This document shows, in pieces, positions 18,300 to 30,500 of a stretch of 64,000 nucleotides of DNA (positions within the stretch are counted from its first letter, which is position 1; the number at the start of each line of letters is the position of its first letter). Below the pieces are notes generated by a model. The model was not told the origin of the DNA. It saw nothing but the letters and a program-made list of their open reading frames with translations, and made no database searches. Source of the stretch: Paratrimastix pyriformis (taxonomy: Eukaryota > Preaxostyla > Paratrimastigidae); NCBI GenBank assembly GCA_027972325.1, contig JAPMOS010000005.1, positions 186,001 to 250,000 on the forward strand, written 5' to 3'. The position numbers were made by a program, and so were the translations under genes.

Positions 18300-21002
18300 A
18301 TGCTCAATATCCAGGAACCTCTCCAATCCTGGAGTACTGCGAAAGTTGTCCAATGGCTCTCGGCCAATAATTTTAGCCAGGTCCGAACCGGCTGGTTTGA
18401 TCTTCGTTTCCCACTCACGATTTGCCCCGGTGTAAAGTATGCCAACGAATTTTCGCAGCAAGGGATTGACGGTTCGTTTACTTTTCAGTTTCCCTTTATC
18501 TTTGCTTCCTTTTTCAGGAGAGTCTCTCATGATCCTGATTCAAACTCGGAACCAATCCGCCGATTTCGCAAATTTGGTCACCCAGTTGGGTGACAGGTTG
18601 AAAATGGCGGCTCGAATCGAGAAGATTATCGAATCTCAAAAGAACCAACCCTCAACTCCACTCCCCCCTTTGTCGGTTGTCTCTCCGCTTCCACCTCCCC
18701 TCCCAGCAAACCCGCAGCCCGCATTTTATCCATTTGGCATGCCGTTCCAAAGCAACCCCTTCCAATTGCCTTCCGTTTCCGGAATGTTCCAAATGATGCC
18801 TCCGTTTTTCGCTCCACCGCCCACCGCCAACCTGGTACCTCCTGCCGCACCTCGCCCTCCGTCCCCTCACCCACCGTCTCCTCCACCGATCAGCAACAAC
18901 GACTCCCCGTGGTTGGTGGATCCACCTCCGAAGAGCGGAGATGATGATGATCCACACGAAGAGACACCCGAGTGGGCCGAAGACCAATCGGAGCCCTACA
19001 CCCTCGAGAACGCCCTCACCTTGGAAGAGATCGAACGCCTTGTCGAGCCGAAACACATCCGCCCTGTTGCTGTGCCGCCTCTTCCAGAAGCCCCTCTTGT
19101 TGCTCAACGCTCCATTATTCCGGCTCTGCCTACTCAGTCCTCCCAGTCCCCTTCACCAACCACTGCTCCGACCACTGCCGCTCCGGTCCCTGCTCCTGCT
19201 CCGGTGGTCCCTGTGGCCCCTGCTCCGGTGGCCACTGCTCCAGCTCCGGTGGCCCCTGTTCCAGCTCCGGTGGCCCCTGTTCCAGCTCCGGTGGCCCCTG
19301 TTCCAGCTCCGGTGGCCCCTGTTCCAGCTCCGGTGGCCCCTGCTCCGGCGATCCCTGTACCTGCTCCGGCGGTCCCTGTTTCGGTGGTTCCTTCTCCGGC
19401 TGTTCCTGTGGCCCCTGCTCCGACGTCACAGCCTCCAGCGGTTTCTCCGGAACGCTCTCAAGGGCGCGTTGTTCTGGCCATGGGAGATCTCATTTTCGTT
19501 CAGGTCTCTCGGCCAGCCGAGACCCGGGTCCGTGGCAAGGGCAACAGCTCGGCCCTGGTCGACACGAGGTATTATCCACCTTGCGATCCTGGTCTTTCTC
19601 TATTTTTTGATGCGACCGCCAGCAAGCTGACTCGTTCCTTTCAGGGGGTGCCATCTACATCTTCCACAACCTGGCCCATATCCCGCTCCTGGTGGCCTCG
19701 CTTGTCGAATTCAGTCTGGAAGTGGCGCCACGCCTTCTGGTGGTCCAACCCACCCCGGAGCGCAACACCCGGGTGTTCGCTCGGTGGATCCACGACCTAA
19801 CCATCACCGAACATCGTAACAGCGACCAGCAACTCGTTTTCCCTCCCCGGGTCGCATACCAAGGTCACCGGTTTTTTTTCTGATTGAGATGACGACTCAC
19901 GGCTACCTTCACTTCGATTCCAATCCGATAGGATATCTCTATCGCATTTTAGATGTCAGTCGGTGGGTCCGCGAATTCAATACCGGAATCGAGGCCTATT
20001 ACTCGACCCGCGACCCCGAGGCTCCCTCCTTTGTTGGCGACGTAGTGACCTTCCAGGTCTCCCCGCCAAGACGCCCAGCCAACGACTGATCCCCGCTTTG
20101 GTGTTTGTCCAGGGCCGCTGGAAAACCGATCGGCAGCAGGTTTGGCAGCCTCGGGCCGAGGAAGTCCACACGACGGAACGGCGGGGTGGCCGGCAGGATT
20201 ATGGGACCTTGATCGCTTATAACTTGGACACCAAAGAGGTTCGCCGCTGGCCCCTGCCACCACCCCACCACTGACTGTCTTCTCTTCCTTGCTCCCCTCT
20301 GACAGGGCTTTGTGCAAAGCATGACCAATCGGGCTCTCGTTCTCCGGTGTCGGCCTCACTTGGACGCGGCCGCTGGGGCGACCTTCGAGCAGCAAACACT
20401 CCCGGATGTGTTCATCTCCCGCCCCCTCCTGGAGCGGCTGCTCTCCCATCAGGTGGTCCTCAGCTACGTCGAGGAGGTTGGCGCTGCCATAACCCTACCC
20501 ACCCCTCACCTGCATTCTCCTCCCTTTTTTCCAACGCCTCATTCTCACATCCCTCGCATCGCTCCGTTTTTTTGTCCCGTCTGAACGACATCCTCATCTC
20601 AGCATCAGCCGTTGCGCTACGTCACCACCGCAATCGCTAGTGGGCACGCAAACCCCTGGGATGGACGCCCCTGGTGCTCCCGCCTGCAGCTGGTCTCACG
20701 CTCCGAGGTGACCCCGACCAAGCTGCAGCAGACTCAGGCCGCATTCGCCCCATCCGATGCGACCGACCGCTTCTATGACGGCCTCGAGCCGCCCAACAAC
20801 AGCCACAGCCAGGCACCCTCACGCCCCGTGAAGAAGGAGCCCACAATTCACCAAGCTCCCGTTGTGCACCAAGGTCAGCCCGGTCTTGTTGCTGTTCGGC
20901 AGCCCTCTTCATCACCCGCTCTTGCTCTCCGTAGGCCCGGTGGTGAATCGGCCGATCTCAGCGGCGGTCTCCTACGCGGCGCTGGCGAAGAAGGCCAAGT
21001 GA
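18300..21002 (+). CDS. SAM-domain protein with Pro/Ala repeats and possible cold-shock-like folds
   Basis: Nine exons: 18300-18380, 18438-18471, 18518 to about 19531, 19645-19863, 19953-20056, 20113-20238, 20306-20476, 20603-20873 and 20935-21002. The N-terminus is a SAM domain (SWSTAKVVQWLSANNFSQ, YANEFSQQGIDGESLMILI). About 200 Pro-rich residues follow, including a 7-residue VAPVPAP repeat coded by 21 bp units near 19200-19340, and an acidic stretch. The C-terminal half has segments such as GRVVLAMGDLIFVQV, YIFHNLA, LVEFSLEVAPRLLVVQP and YGTLIAYNLDTKEGFVQS. These resemble RNA-binding cold-shock (OB) folds in tandem, as in UNR/CSDE1; this is inference. It ends ALAKKAK. The donor of exon 3 is uncertain; only an end near 19531 keeps frame. 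The start codon is also tentative. It may be an RNA-binding regulator. Confidence 0.6.
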
Positions 21003-21545
21003 GCCTCACGCCATGCTTAGAAATCAACACAGTCATTGACGAGCTTCCTTCCGCCCCCCGGCGGGGACAACACTTCGCGCCTTCCTCCCATTTCTCATCC
21101 CCCCTCCCCTCGCCCCGGCCTGGTTGGGAGGCGGAAAAGATTCGACTTGGGCACAGCGTCTTGACAAACGAATGAACAACGGCGGCCACCACCGACAAAG
21201 GCGGCGCCACCAATAAAAATCCAAGACACCAACATGAACAAGAGAACGCAACGCAGCCAGGGGGTGGCAGCCGACCGCCAGACAAGAAGCGATCGCCCAC
21301 CATCCCCCCGGCCAGCAGTGAAGCATGATCAAATTTACACCAAACCATGTCAACCCTTGGCCAGGACAGCCACACACAGACAGAGATGCACAGATATAGA
21401 CATACACATACACAGACATACACAGACACGCACGTGCGCAGCACAGACACAGACGCACACAAGAAATCCTTGCGCTGTCAGAAACCGCGACAGCGCACCC
21501 GTCCTGGCCATCGCCGCCACACGACTGGCTGCCCATTGCGGCAGC
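21003..21545. other. Convergent gap between SAM-domain gene and membrane-protein gene
   Basis: About 540 bp shared between two 3' ends. It holds a conserved 110 bp block (21130-21240, repeated at 40996-41100) that includes aataaaa near 21214, which could serve as a polyadenylation signal for the SAM gene. A short irregular caga/caca-rich stretch follows at 21368-21460; in copy 2 it has grown to about 240 bp. Confidence 0.6.
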
Positions 21546-23548
21546 TCACACCTTGGACTCGGCCTCCGGGGGCGGGGGGATCGCCGCGGGCTGCTTGGCG
21601 GCCGGGGCGGCGGCCTTCTTGGCGGCCCGCCGGCGGAGCAGCATCAGCCCCACGACCGCGGCCGCCACCAGGGCAACGGCGCCCACCGAGCCGCCCGCCG
21701 CGATGGCGAGGGTCGTCCCCGTGCTGGCCACGGCCGGGTCCACGGGCACTGCGGGTGGCGGGTGGAGTGAGGGGAAGAGAAGATGGGAATGTGGGATGAA
21801 GAAACCCGCGAGAGGAGGACGTGGGACTTGAAGGGGGCGGGGGCGTGGAGCGGCGGCGGGGTGGCGGACCGCTGATGCCGGTGATGGGCAGGATGGCCGC
21901 CAGGGCGGCCTTGGGGGCGGGCACCAGGTCGCCCGCATCCTCGGCGCTGTTGGCGCCGGCCCGCAGCAGGAAGCGCACCTCGGACACGTGGCCCGGGACG
22001 AAGTTGCCGAACTCCGCATCGAACTCTGCCCAGGGGGTGGTGCCAATGTCGAATGGTGAGACGAGTGTACCAGCGGAGGTGACAATGGGGGGCGCGGGTG
22101 GACGGCGGGGGCGGGGCGGGTGGTGGGTTGCGGACCGAGTTCGGTGATCAGGTTGGGGTTCATGTCCACCCCGAGGGCGTAGTGGAAGGCCAGGATGTCC
22201 AGGTGGAAGGTGACGTTCCAGAGCATGGTACCCGTCCGGGTGACCTCCTCGTGCAGCTCAGGAATGGCCCCCCAGAAGGCCGGCGCGTTGTTCACCACGA
22301 GGATTTGGCTCTCCGCCTCGGGGCACGTCTCGCCAGCCTGCGAATGAGGGAGAAGGGTTCCGGTTGGAAACCAAGTGTGTGGAGGCGGCGGCAGTGGCGG
22401 CAGTGGGGGCGCCCGGAGTGACGGACGTGGGGCAGGGTGCACACCCGCATCCGAAGCATGTCGGCGTTGCTCAGGGGCACGTCGGCGTACAGCTCGCCCA
22501 TGACGGTGCAGTGGCGGCCCCAGGCCAGGGCCGTGCCGCCGTCCATCTCGACCCACAGGCGGCCCGTGACGGTGATGTTGATGACGGTCGCCTCGCAGTT
22601 GCCCGGGATGATCTCATAGTCGGCGAAGTAGTCGCCCTCGGTGCCGCTGGGGCAGTGCTCAGCCTCGCGGCACGTCACGTGGGACCCGATCCGGTAGATG
22701 CCCCCCAGCAGGCAGGTCGTGGGCTGCTCCCGGATCCGCATGAAGTAGGCCCGCTCGCAGAAGCTGTGGGGATGGGGGATAGGAAGCAGGTGAGGAAGAG
22801 GGTCGGACACGGGCGGGAGGGGTGCAAGCAGCAGCAGCAGCAGCAGCAGGCCGGGGGCGGACCGGATGGGGTCGGCGCAGTTGTCGTCGGCCGGCTCGGG
22901 GATCAAGTCGATCAGACTCGGGTCCACCGGGGCCGACACCAGGAAGGGCAGGCCCTGCTCGTAGGGGAAGTTGGTCCAGATGGAGAAGTGCAGGATGTAC
23001 TCCAAGTCGACATGCGAGTAGTACGAGTCGCCCTTCTCGAAGCCCGTGTAGTTGACCACGTGCATCACGTCGACCGTGGTCGAGGCGTCCACGCTGATGG
23101 TCTGCTCGATCAGGATCTCCATCGACTGGTACCGGCGCCCGTAGACGGGGTCCCCGTTCGGGTCGATGCCCGTCAGCACCGTCGACAGGACGTGCAGCGG
23201 CACGTGCCAGAGCATCTTGTCGTCGATCACCTCGGTGATGACCGAGGGGCACGCGGCGATGGTCGTGAGGAGCTCCCGGAAGGACATCTCCACATCGCAG
23301 GGCATCGCCGGGTCGGGGACGACGACCGTGGGCACCGGCAGGCAGGCCGGGTCGGCCACCAGCGGAGGGGGGCCCGCCGCAATGACGAACTCGCTCAAGC
23401 TGAAACCGTCCACCTTGACGACCAGCTCGTCCCCGTCGACGAGGGCCTCGCTGAACGTGGCCGCGTGGAAGGACGCGGCCGGGCAGTCAAGGGCCGATGC
23501 GACGGCCCAGAGAATCGACACCAGGAAATAAATGGTTGTTGCCTTCAT
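21546..23548 (-). CDS. Type I membrane protein, unknown family, copy 1
   Basis: Five exons on the minus strand (22863-23548, 22427-22763, 22136-22337, 21870-22025, 21546-21748) give 527 residues. A clear signal peptide (MKATTIYFLVSILWAVASA) leads into a large Cys-containing ectodomain with NYT, NIT and NVT glycosylation sequons. A single membrane helix follows (GSVGAVALVAAAVVGLMLL) and a short basic, Pro/Ala-rich tail ending ESKV. No domain was recognised; the beta-rich ectodomain with spaced Cys is compatible with many extracellular folds. A paralog with identical exon lengths lies at 41592-43716. The start is fixed by the signal peptide. Likely a cell-surface protein; partner and role unknown. 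Confidence 0.85.
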
Positions 23549-24193
23549 GATGATGAGGCGGCGATCGTAAACGATCGGTAGTTGGGGAAGATAAAATTGA
23601 GTTGCAGTGGGAAACGGCGCTGTTTTCTGAATTTCATTTCATGGGGTTCTTGCCATTGCCAAAATTTCGTAAATTTGAAGATTGAGCAGCGCCCCACCGG
23701 CATGAATTTTGAGTGCCGAATCGCCCCCCTCATCCGAAAATTTACCGGCCCTTCGAACCCTTCAATCATTAGCATTCATTCGTTCCCGCACCCATGCTTC
23801 CCTCCTATCCGAATCCACGAACCAAAGTCCTCTCACCCGAATTGCCGCCCGTCACGAATCGTCGTCCATTTGCATAACCCTATGTACCATGTCTCCTCTA
23901 ATCAGTTCTTGCTCCCTCCTCTTCTCCTTCTTCGCGTTGCTTCGTGAGCTGTTCCCGACCAGAAGATGAAAATCCTGTAAAGGTCGAATTTTAAAGAAGA
24001 TAAGTCATGCGATTGAGAGAGAGGTGGTGCAGATTGATGATGAATTCCAGCATTTCACCTGCTATTGCGGCGAATTTACGTCTTAGGAATATGCTCTATT
24101 TGTTCGAGAAAGGTGGGTTGTTGGAAGCCAGGCTGTGCTCGTGGGGACCTTGCCGGCCAGCCCCAGATGGAGCGCGGCTGACCGCGGGAGAGG
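23549..24193. other. Divergent gap upstream of membrane-protein copy 1 and NMT
   Basis: About 645 bp, the most AT-rich stretch so far. The first ~200 bp (to about 23745) is conserved at copy 2 and so may carry the membrane-protein promoter. The rest is unique and should hold the NMT promoter. No further gene seen. Confidence 0.6.
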
Positions 24194-26442
24194 ATGTCGG
24201 ACGCTCAAAGGATCTTGCAGACGCAGCAGGAGGCGATGGTGGAGCGCCAGATCAACGAATTGCTGAGGCGAGAGAAGGGCCCCCACGCATTCTGGGACAC
24301 CCAACCCGTCCCCCATCGGGAATCCGAGCTTGCCCCTTCAATCTCTGGCATGCGCCCCTTGGAAAACGCCCAGACCAAGGTGATCCGTCGTGACCCCCTG
24401 CCACTTCCCCCCGGATTTGAGTGGTTCACGGTGGATGTGGACAACCAAAGCGAAATGCAAAAACTTTTCGACCTCCTCAGCGAACATTATGTCGAGGACA
24501 CTGAGGGCATGTTCCGGTTCCGTTATTCGATCCCCTTCCTTCGCTGGGCGCTGAAACCGCCAGGGTATCTGCGCGCTTGGCATGTTGGGGTGCGTGTGAT
24601 CAGCACGGGGAAGTATGTCGGGTTTATCTCCGGGGTTCCGTCGACCGTCCGCACGGACGCCCAGGAGCACCGCATGGCCGAGATCAACTTCCTCTGCGTC
24701 CACAAGGCCCTCCGCGCCAAGCGGCTGGCTCCGGTGCTCATCAGCGAGATCACGCGCCGGGTCAACCTGGAGGGGATCTTCCAGGCCGTCTACACGGCCG
24801 GGGTGGAGATTCCCACGCCCATCTGCCAGGCGCGCTACTTCCACCGGTCGCTGAAGCCCAAGAAGTTGATCTCGGTCAACTTCACCCACCTGCAGCCCCG
24901 CATGACCATGTCCCGCACCGAGAAGCTCTACGCCCTCCCCGCCACGCCCGCCATCCCCGGGGTGCGGTCCGCCTGCTCCCCCGATCCGAACATCCCATTC
25001 TCATGCCCGTTCCCATGCCCATTCCCATGCCCATTCCCATGCCCATTCCCATGCCCATTCCCATGCCCATTCCCATGCCCATGCCCGTTCCCATGCCCGT
25101 TCCCATGCCCATTCCCATGCCCATTCCCATGCCCATTCCCATGCCCATTCCCATGCCCGTTCCCATGCCCATTCCCATGCCCATTCCCATGCCCATTCCC
25201 ATGCCCATTCCCATGCCCATTCCCATGCCCATTCCCATGCCCATTCCCATGCCCATTCCCATGCCCGTTCCCATGCCCGTTCCCATGCCCATTCCCATGC
25301 CCATTCCCATGCCCATTCCCATGCCCATTCCCATGCCCATGCCCGTTCCCATGCCCGTTCCCATGCCCATTCCCATGCCCATTCCCATGTCCATTCCCAT
25401 GCCCATTCCCGGGGCTTGGCCAAACAGGCCCCTGCGGGCGGAGGACGTGGCCGTTGTCCGGCCGCTGCTGAACGCGTACCTGCGCCAGTTCCAGGTGGCC
25501 ATGGTCTTCAACAGCGACGAGGAGTTCGCCCATTGGTTCCTGCCACGCCCCGATGTCCGTCATCATCGCCCAATCAGCATCAGCATCATCCAGTCATCAG
25601 AGGAATTCGCCTGGTTCCTGCCCCGCCTCCGCACCGTCGCTGCCCCCAGATGTCCCCATCCCCGCGGGATCCCGTCCCCGCCATCATCACCCATGACTGC
25701 ATTTCGTGGGGTGGCCATGCGTGTGTGAGCAGGTGGTGCAAAGCTTCGTCGTGGAGGACCCGGCCGACCACCACATCACGGACTTCTTCTCGTACTACGT
25801 GCTCTCCTCGTCCTGCCTCCACAACGCGTCCGTCCGCCGCCCATCTGCCTCATCCCCGACCATCTGCCTCACCCCCATCACCATCTGTCTCACCCCCGGC
25901 ACCATCTGCCTCACCCCCATCACCATCTGCCTCACCCCCGACCATCCGTCCCACCTTCACTACCACCATTGCATCGCCACATCCATCTGCATCACCCACC
26001 CACTCACCCGCCCGCATCGCCCGCATCACCCGCATCACCCGCATCACCCGCATCACCCGCATCGCATCGCCCGCATCACCATCTGCACCACCACCCACAG
26101 CCCACCACCCCTGCTCCCCCCCCCCCCCCCCCTTCACCCCCGCCCTCACCCTCACCCTTCACCCCCCCCCCCCCCCCCCGCAGGCAATACCCCACCCTGA
26201 CGGCCGCCTATGGGTTCTACTACTTCAACAACGGGCACCCGCTGGCCGAGCTGATGCGGGCAGCCCTGGTCATGGCCAACAACGGCAACTGCGACGTCTT
26301 CAACGTGCTCGACCTGATGCACAACCGCGAGTACTTCGACGAGCTCCGCTTCGGCCAGGGCGACGGCAACCTGCACTACTACCTGTACAACTGGGCCATG
26401 CCCCGCATCGACTCGCCCGCCCTGGGGGTGGTCCTCGTGTAG
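24194..26442 (+). CDS. NMT: Glycylpeptide N-tetradecanoyltransferase (N-myristoyltransferase)
   Basis: Transfers myristate from myristoyl-CoA to N-terminal glycine of target proteins in the cytosol. Four exons (24194-24966, 25428-25554, 25733-25827, 26184-26442) encode 417 residues. NMT landmarks are PLPPGFEWFTVDV, LLSEHYVED, FRFRYSIPFLRWALKPPG, VGFISGVPSTVR, EINFLCVHKALRAKRLAPVL, EITRRVNLEGIFQAVYTAG, WFLPR, VVQSFVVEDP, DFFSYYVLSS, AAYGFYYFNN and FGQGDGNLHYYLYNW. It ends LGVVLV, where the C-terminal carboxylate is the catalytic base in known NMTs. The N-terminus is short. Intron 1 (461 bp) is almost all a 12 bp minisatellite; intron 2 contains a partial copy of the preceding exon end; intron 3 ends in two C-runs before the acceptor. 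Confidence 0.95.
24998..25411 (+). repeat. 12 bp minisatellite (cccatgcccatt)n in NMT intron 1
   Basis: About 34 copies of a cccatgcccatt unit, with scattered cccgtt variants arranged in a periodic pattern that suggests higher-order duplication. It fills the intron between the IPGVR and PLRAEDV coding segments. Read through it would give PFPC or MPIP repeats, but splicing restores the family sequence. Confidence 0.9.
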
Positions 26443-27586
26443 GACCGACAACCCCACCACCGGGGCATGCTGGGGGAGGGGAGGGGAGGGGAGGGGAGGG
26501 GAAGGGGAAGGGGTCTCGGGCCTCCGACCAGAGATCCGGCACCCCCCTCATCTCCATAAGAAACCATGTCTTATTTTCGCTCCGTTTCCGTTGCGTGTTC
26601 GAACAGGATTTTTTTAAAATCAGAAGATCGTGCAAGCCCGGGGGGGCGGGGCCAGAAAATGGGCATTCGCGATGGGAGCGCGCACGCAGGTCGGGACCAA
26701 GGCCTGACCCGCGGTTGCCGGCGGGGTGCGGCGGCGGCGGCCCGACGGAAGGCGGAGCTAAAACGGTTGGCTGGGGCTGGACGCTAGGACGCTGGGACGC
26801 TAGGACGCTAGGACGCTGGGATGCTGGGATGCTGGGATGCTGGGACGCTGGGACGCTGGGACGCTGGGATGGCGGCGCGTTGGGCGCGTCGCCTGGGAAC
26901 GGAGCGGAGGGGAAGGGTGTGTGAGCAAGCGACACCTGCGCCCACCAGAATCCACACGGCCTGTCCCTCCTCGGGGGTGGCAGACCGACCACATTCTGGC
27001 TTGCCTTGAGCCCATCGAATCAAAAAAGGCGCCGACCCAGCAGAGAATGGGCACACCAAGTGGCGGGGGCACTTTAGGCTCCCGGGCACACCAGTGGTGT
27101 GCTTCCCCGAGGCTTTGAGCTGGCTGCCCTGCCCACACGGTCAGATCGCAATCGCAAGGCGGGGCCTGGGGCATTTGGCCACAGCGCCATTTCACCTGGC
27201 AGTTCCACGGCGGCGATGCTGTGTCCCCACCCGATGGAAGGATGCCGGGGGGACGCCCACGAGCCCTCCGAGGCGGAGTGGGAGGATGCCCGCTGATTGG
27301 CATTGGCAGGTGTGCGCCTCTCCAGGGCCGCGTCGTACCGGCTGCCGCACCAGACCAGAGGCAGCCCGCGCCGGCCACGCTCTGGGCGCGTGGTCAGCAG
27401 CGCAGTTTTCAGCAGGGGTCCGCGCGCGAGCGGATGGGGGCAGGGACTCACGGCGACGTGGGTGAAGCGACCTGGCGGGAGGAGGCCCGAGGCAAAGTGG
27501 CGCGAGACGATGACGATGATGGGTTTTGGTGGCCGTGGGTCGATGGGTTTTCGCTGAAGGCCGGCGCCATCCATTCCGGGGCCTTT
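26443..27586. other. Convergent gap between NMT and Rrn7/TAF1B genes
   Basis: About 1.1 kb with no supported gene. It begins with a (GGGGA)n run at 26473-26505. A minisatellite of ctgggacg/ctgggatg units lies at 26775-26872, followed by unique GC-rich sequence to 27586. Long open frames here follow from GC content and show no known domain. Confidence 0.6.
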
Positions 27587-30500
27587 TCAGAGAAGCATCT
27601 CGGTGGGCCGGGTGCTCTTGGGGCCCGTGGGGGCAGGGGCCGTCACGATGCCGGCTGCGCTCTGGAGGAGGGTCGCCGCCAGGGCCTGCCGTTGGGCCGC
27701 CTGGATGGGCGGCTGGACGGCCATCCGCCAGTGGGGCCCGTGGGGCCAGGGGCGCAGCGAGCGCGCCTGCAAGGCCGATTCCAGGCGGCTGACGTAGTTG
27801 AGGATCTGGGGGGTGCGCGTGCGTGCACGCATACGGGGCGACACCCAGAGAGGAAAGGCAAAAGCGGCGAGGACGACCAACGGGTGAGGGCAGGAAACGA
27901 AGAGAGGCAAAGGGCAGTGTGGACAGGACAGGTGAGGAGGGGCGAGAAGCAGGCAGCGCAGGGACGGAACGGGAACGGACCTCGAAGCTGTTTGCCCACT
28001 CGCCCATGCACACCCGGACGACCGCGTCGCAGGCGGCGCTGAGGAGCAGCGGGACGCGGCCGCCGGGCCTTCCCGAGGTCTGCTGCGGAGTGGCGGCGCT
28101 GTCCCCCTGGTCGGCGGCAGCAGCAGCGATGGGCCACCAGCGGTCGGCCGGGGGGCCGCCTTCGGCCGACGGTTCGAGGGCTGCGTACATGCAGAGCGGC
28201 GGGGCCACGAAGACCACCGGGGGCGCCGACTCGGGGGCCGGGGCAGCAGGGGCCTCCGTGGCGACCAGAGGAGATGGAGAAGAAGGGGTGGACGGGCTGG
28301 GGGGGACTGGCGTGGCGCTGCTCGCGGGCTGGTCTTCGGATGGCGGCGCCAGTAGGGCGGACTTGTGCAGGGGCGAGGGCGGGCGGGCGGGCAGCGCGGA
28401 TGAAGGGGCCAAGGGCGCCCTGGGTGCGAGCGATGTTGATGGGATGGTGGTGGTGGTGATGAAAATGATTGGATGATGATTGGGGATGATGATTTGATTG
28501 GGTGCTGGTGATTGGATGAAAATAATGGGATGCTGATTGCTGCTGCTTGTGGGGTTGTGATGCTGGTGATGACGTGTTTGATTTCACCGAGGGGGCCGGC
28601 TTCCCAACTCCGCCCAAGGAGCATCCCGGGCAGACCGAGCGAGGACGGCCACCTCGGGAGGCAGCACCCGCCCCAACGGGCGGACGGAGCCATCGCCCGG
28701 GTCGGCATCGCCCAGCCCGTCCTCCCCGTCGGCATCCCTGGGGGCCGAGCCCCGCCGGGGGACGGCGCCCTTGCGCAGGGTGGGCTGCTCCCCGCGCCGC
28801 TTGTACGGCTCCTGGCGGGCCTCCCAGATCTCGTACTGCAGGGGCGGCGGCAGGGGCGGCTGGGCGGGGAGCTGATCGGGCGGGGCGGGGCCAGTGTTCC
28901 CGGCCAACGGAGGCTGAGAGTCGGGGTGCTCGGGGTCGGAGGGAGCAGGCGAGGAGAGCGGAAGCAGCGGCTTGGAGGGCCCCAGTGGCGAGGGGGCGGC
29001 CAGGGCCCGCTCCTCCTCCTCCTCGGCCAACTTCCGGGCGGCCTCGTCGAAGACAACCTGCGCATCGAACGAGACTGGGCAGCGTGCGGAAGAGCGGGCG
29101 GGTGGTGTGGGCGCGTGTGGTGAGCAAAGGGACCGATCATGCGGACAAGAAGGGGCCTCTCAAATGACGCACTTGGAGCCTCTGTGGCGAACAAAGAACC
29201 GCAAAACGAACAATTCGCAAAAAAACACAAACTCGAACGCAGACCGCCATGCGAATGAGGCAAGGAGTTCACATTCGGACCGATCAGGGTCAGGAGACGA
29301 GGCTGGGCGAGGGGGGAAGGAGGCTGGGACGGACAGGCGGATGTGGTGGGCAGCAGCGGGTCGGTCCCATCGCTCTCGGGCTGCATGGGCGCGCCGTCCT
29401 CGTCCTTCAGGGGGCGCTGGGCCAGCGGCTGCGACAGGAAGGACTGCGCGAAGGGCTGGCTCAGGGGCGAGGGGGCCCGTTGCTGTTGGGCCACCGCGGC
29501 GGCGCAGCCCCTGAAGAGCCGCGAGACGGTCGCCGTGGCGGAGGGCGGGCCCGGGATGAAGTAGGGTTGGGTGGGGGCCGTGGCGCTCGCCGGGGCGGGG
29601 CTGGTGGGCGCCTGCGAGGGGAAGGACGGAGGCGGCGGGTGGACAGGAGCGGAAGGCGCCTCGTGAGCCCGGGTTTGATCGGGGATCTCCCTCGGTGGCA
29701 ATGAATGGGAAGAAAGGTTGCCGGGCAGGCGTAGGAGGCCCGTCAAGGCGCACATACAGCAAACGAGTGCCGACCTCATCAACATCGGCACTGGCACAAA
29801 CACACACAGCAAACGAATGCCGACCTCATCACCGGGAGACTTGGAGATGGCGGGCGACTGGGCGGGTGCCGAGAGGGACTCGGCCCTGAGGGCGGTGAGC
29901 GCGGTCGTCGTCTGGGCCTCGAGGTCGCGGCCCAGGTGGCCCCCGGCGCACCGAACGAAGGCCGCCTCGGCCGCACCGCCACCGAGCAGGGGCAGCTCCC
30001 TGGGGGCGGTAATGGGGAGGGTGGGCGTCACCAATCATCATCCTCATCCTCATCATATCCACATCAACCATCATGGGGGGCCAGCAGACGCGGGGTTTTC
30101 GGGGAATCGGAGCCCGGCTTCGAGGGGCGACGGCAACGCGACCAGCGTCTGCCAAGCATCGGAATGGGACATCCACAAAAAAAAAAAAAAAAACAAAGTG
30201 TGGGTTTGGGGTTTTTTCTCGTTTCCAATTTCCAATCATTTTCCCCTTCAATTGAAAGGGCGCTTGGTGGGAACATGAGGTCCCACCCATGTCAAAAAAA
30301 AAAACCAGGACCCCCCCCGACGGACCTGGAAGTAGGTTGCCCACGGGGGCAGGCCGGCCATCCGGGGGCAGACGCACTCGGGGCGGTCCGTGTCGAGGGT
30401 CCATGCGAGGTGCATGGCCGCCACCAGGCAGGCCACCAGGTGTGGGGTGGGGTTTGCATAGTACGTCTCGAAGCCGCGCACCTGCAGGAGCGGGAGGAGG

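Larger units (their letters stand above)
20985..23745. repeat. Segmental duplication, copy 1
   Basis: This block matches 40898-43910 in the same orientation. It starts inside the last codons of the SAM-domain gene (gcgaagaaggccaag), spans a spacer and the whole minus-strand membrane-protein gene, and ends in its upstream flank near 23745. Coding exons are nearly identical, introns clearly diverged. Because the SAM gene is complete only here, this is the likely source locus. Confidence 0.85.

Noticed and set aside
24194-25471. NMT frame reading straight through into a Pro-Phe-Pro-Cys repeat
   Set aside because: The 12 bp array is an intron. Splicing from 24966 to 25428 restores the conserved IPGVRPLRAEDV sequence.
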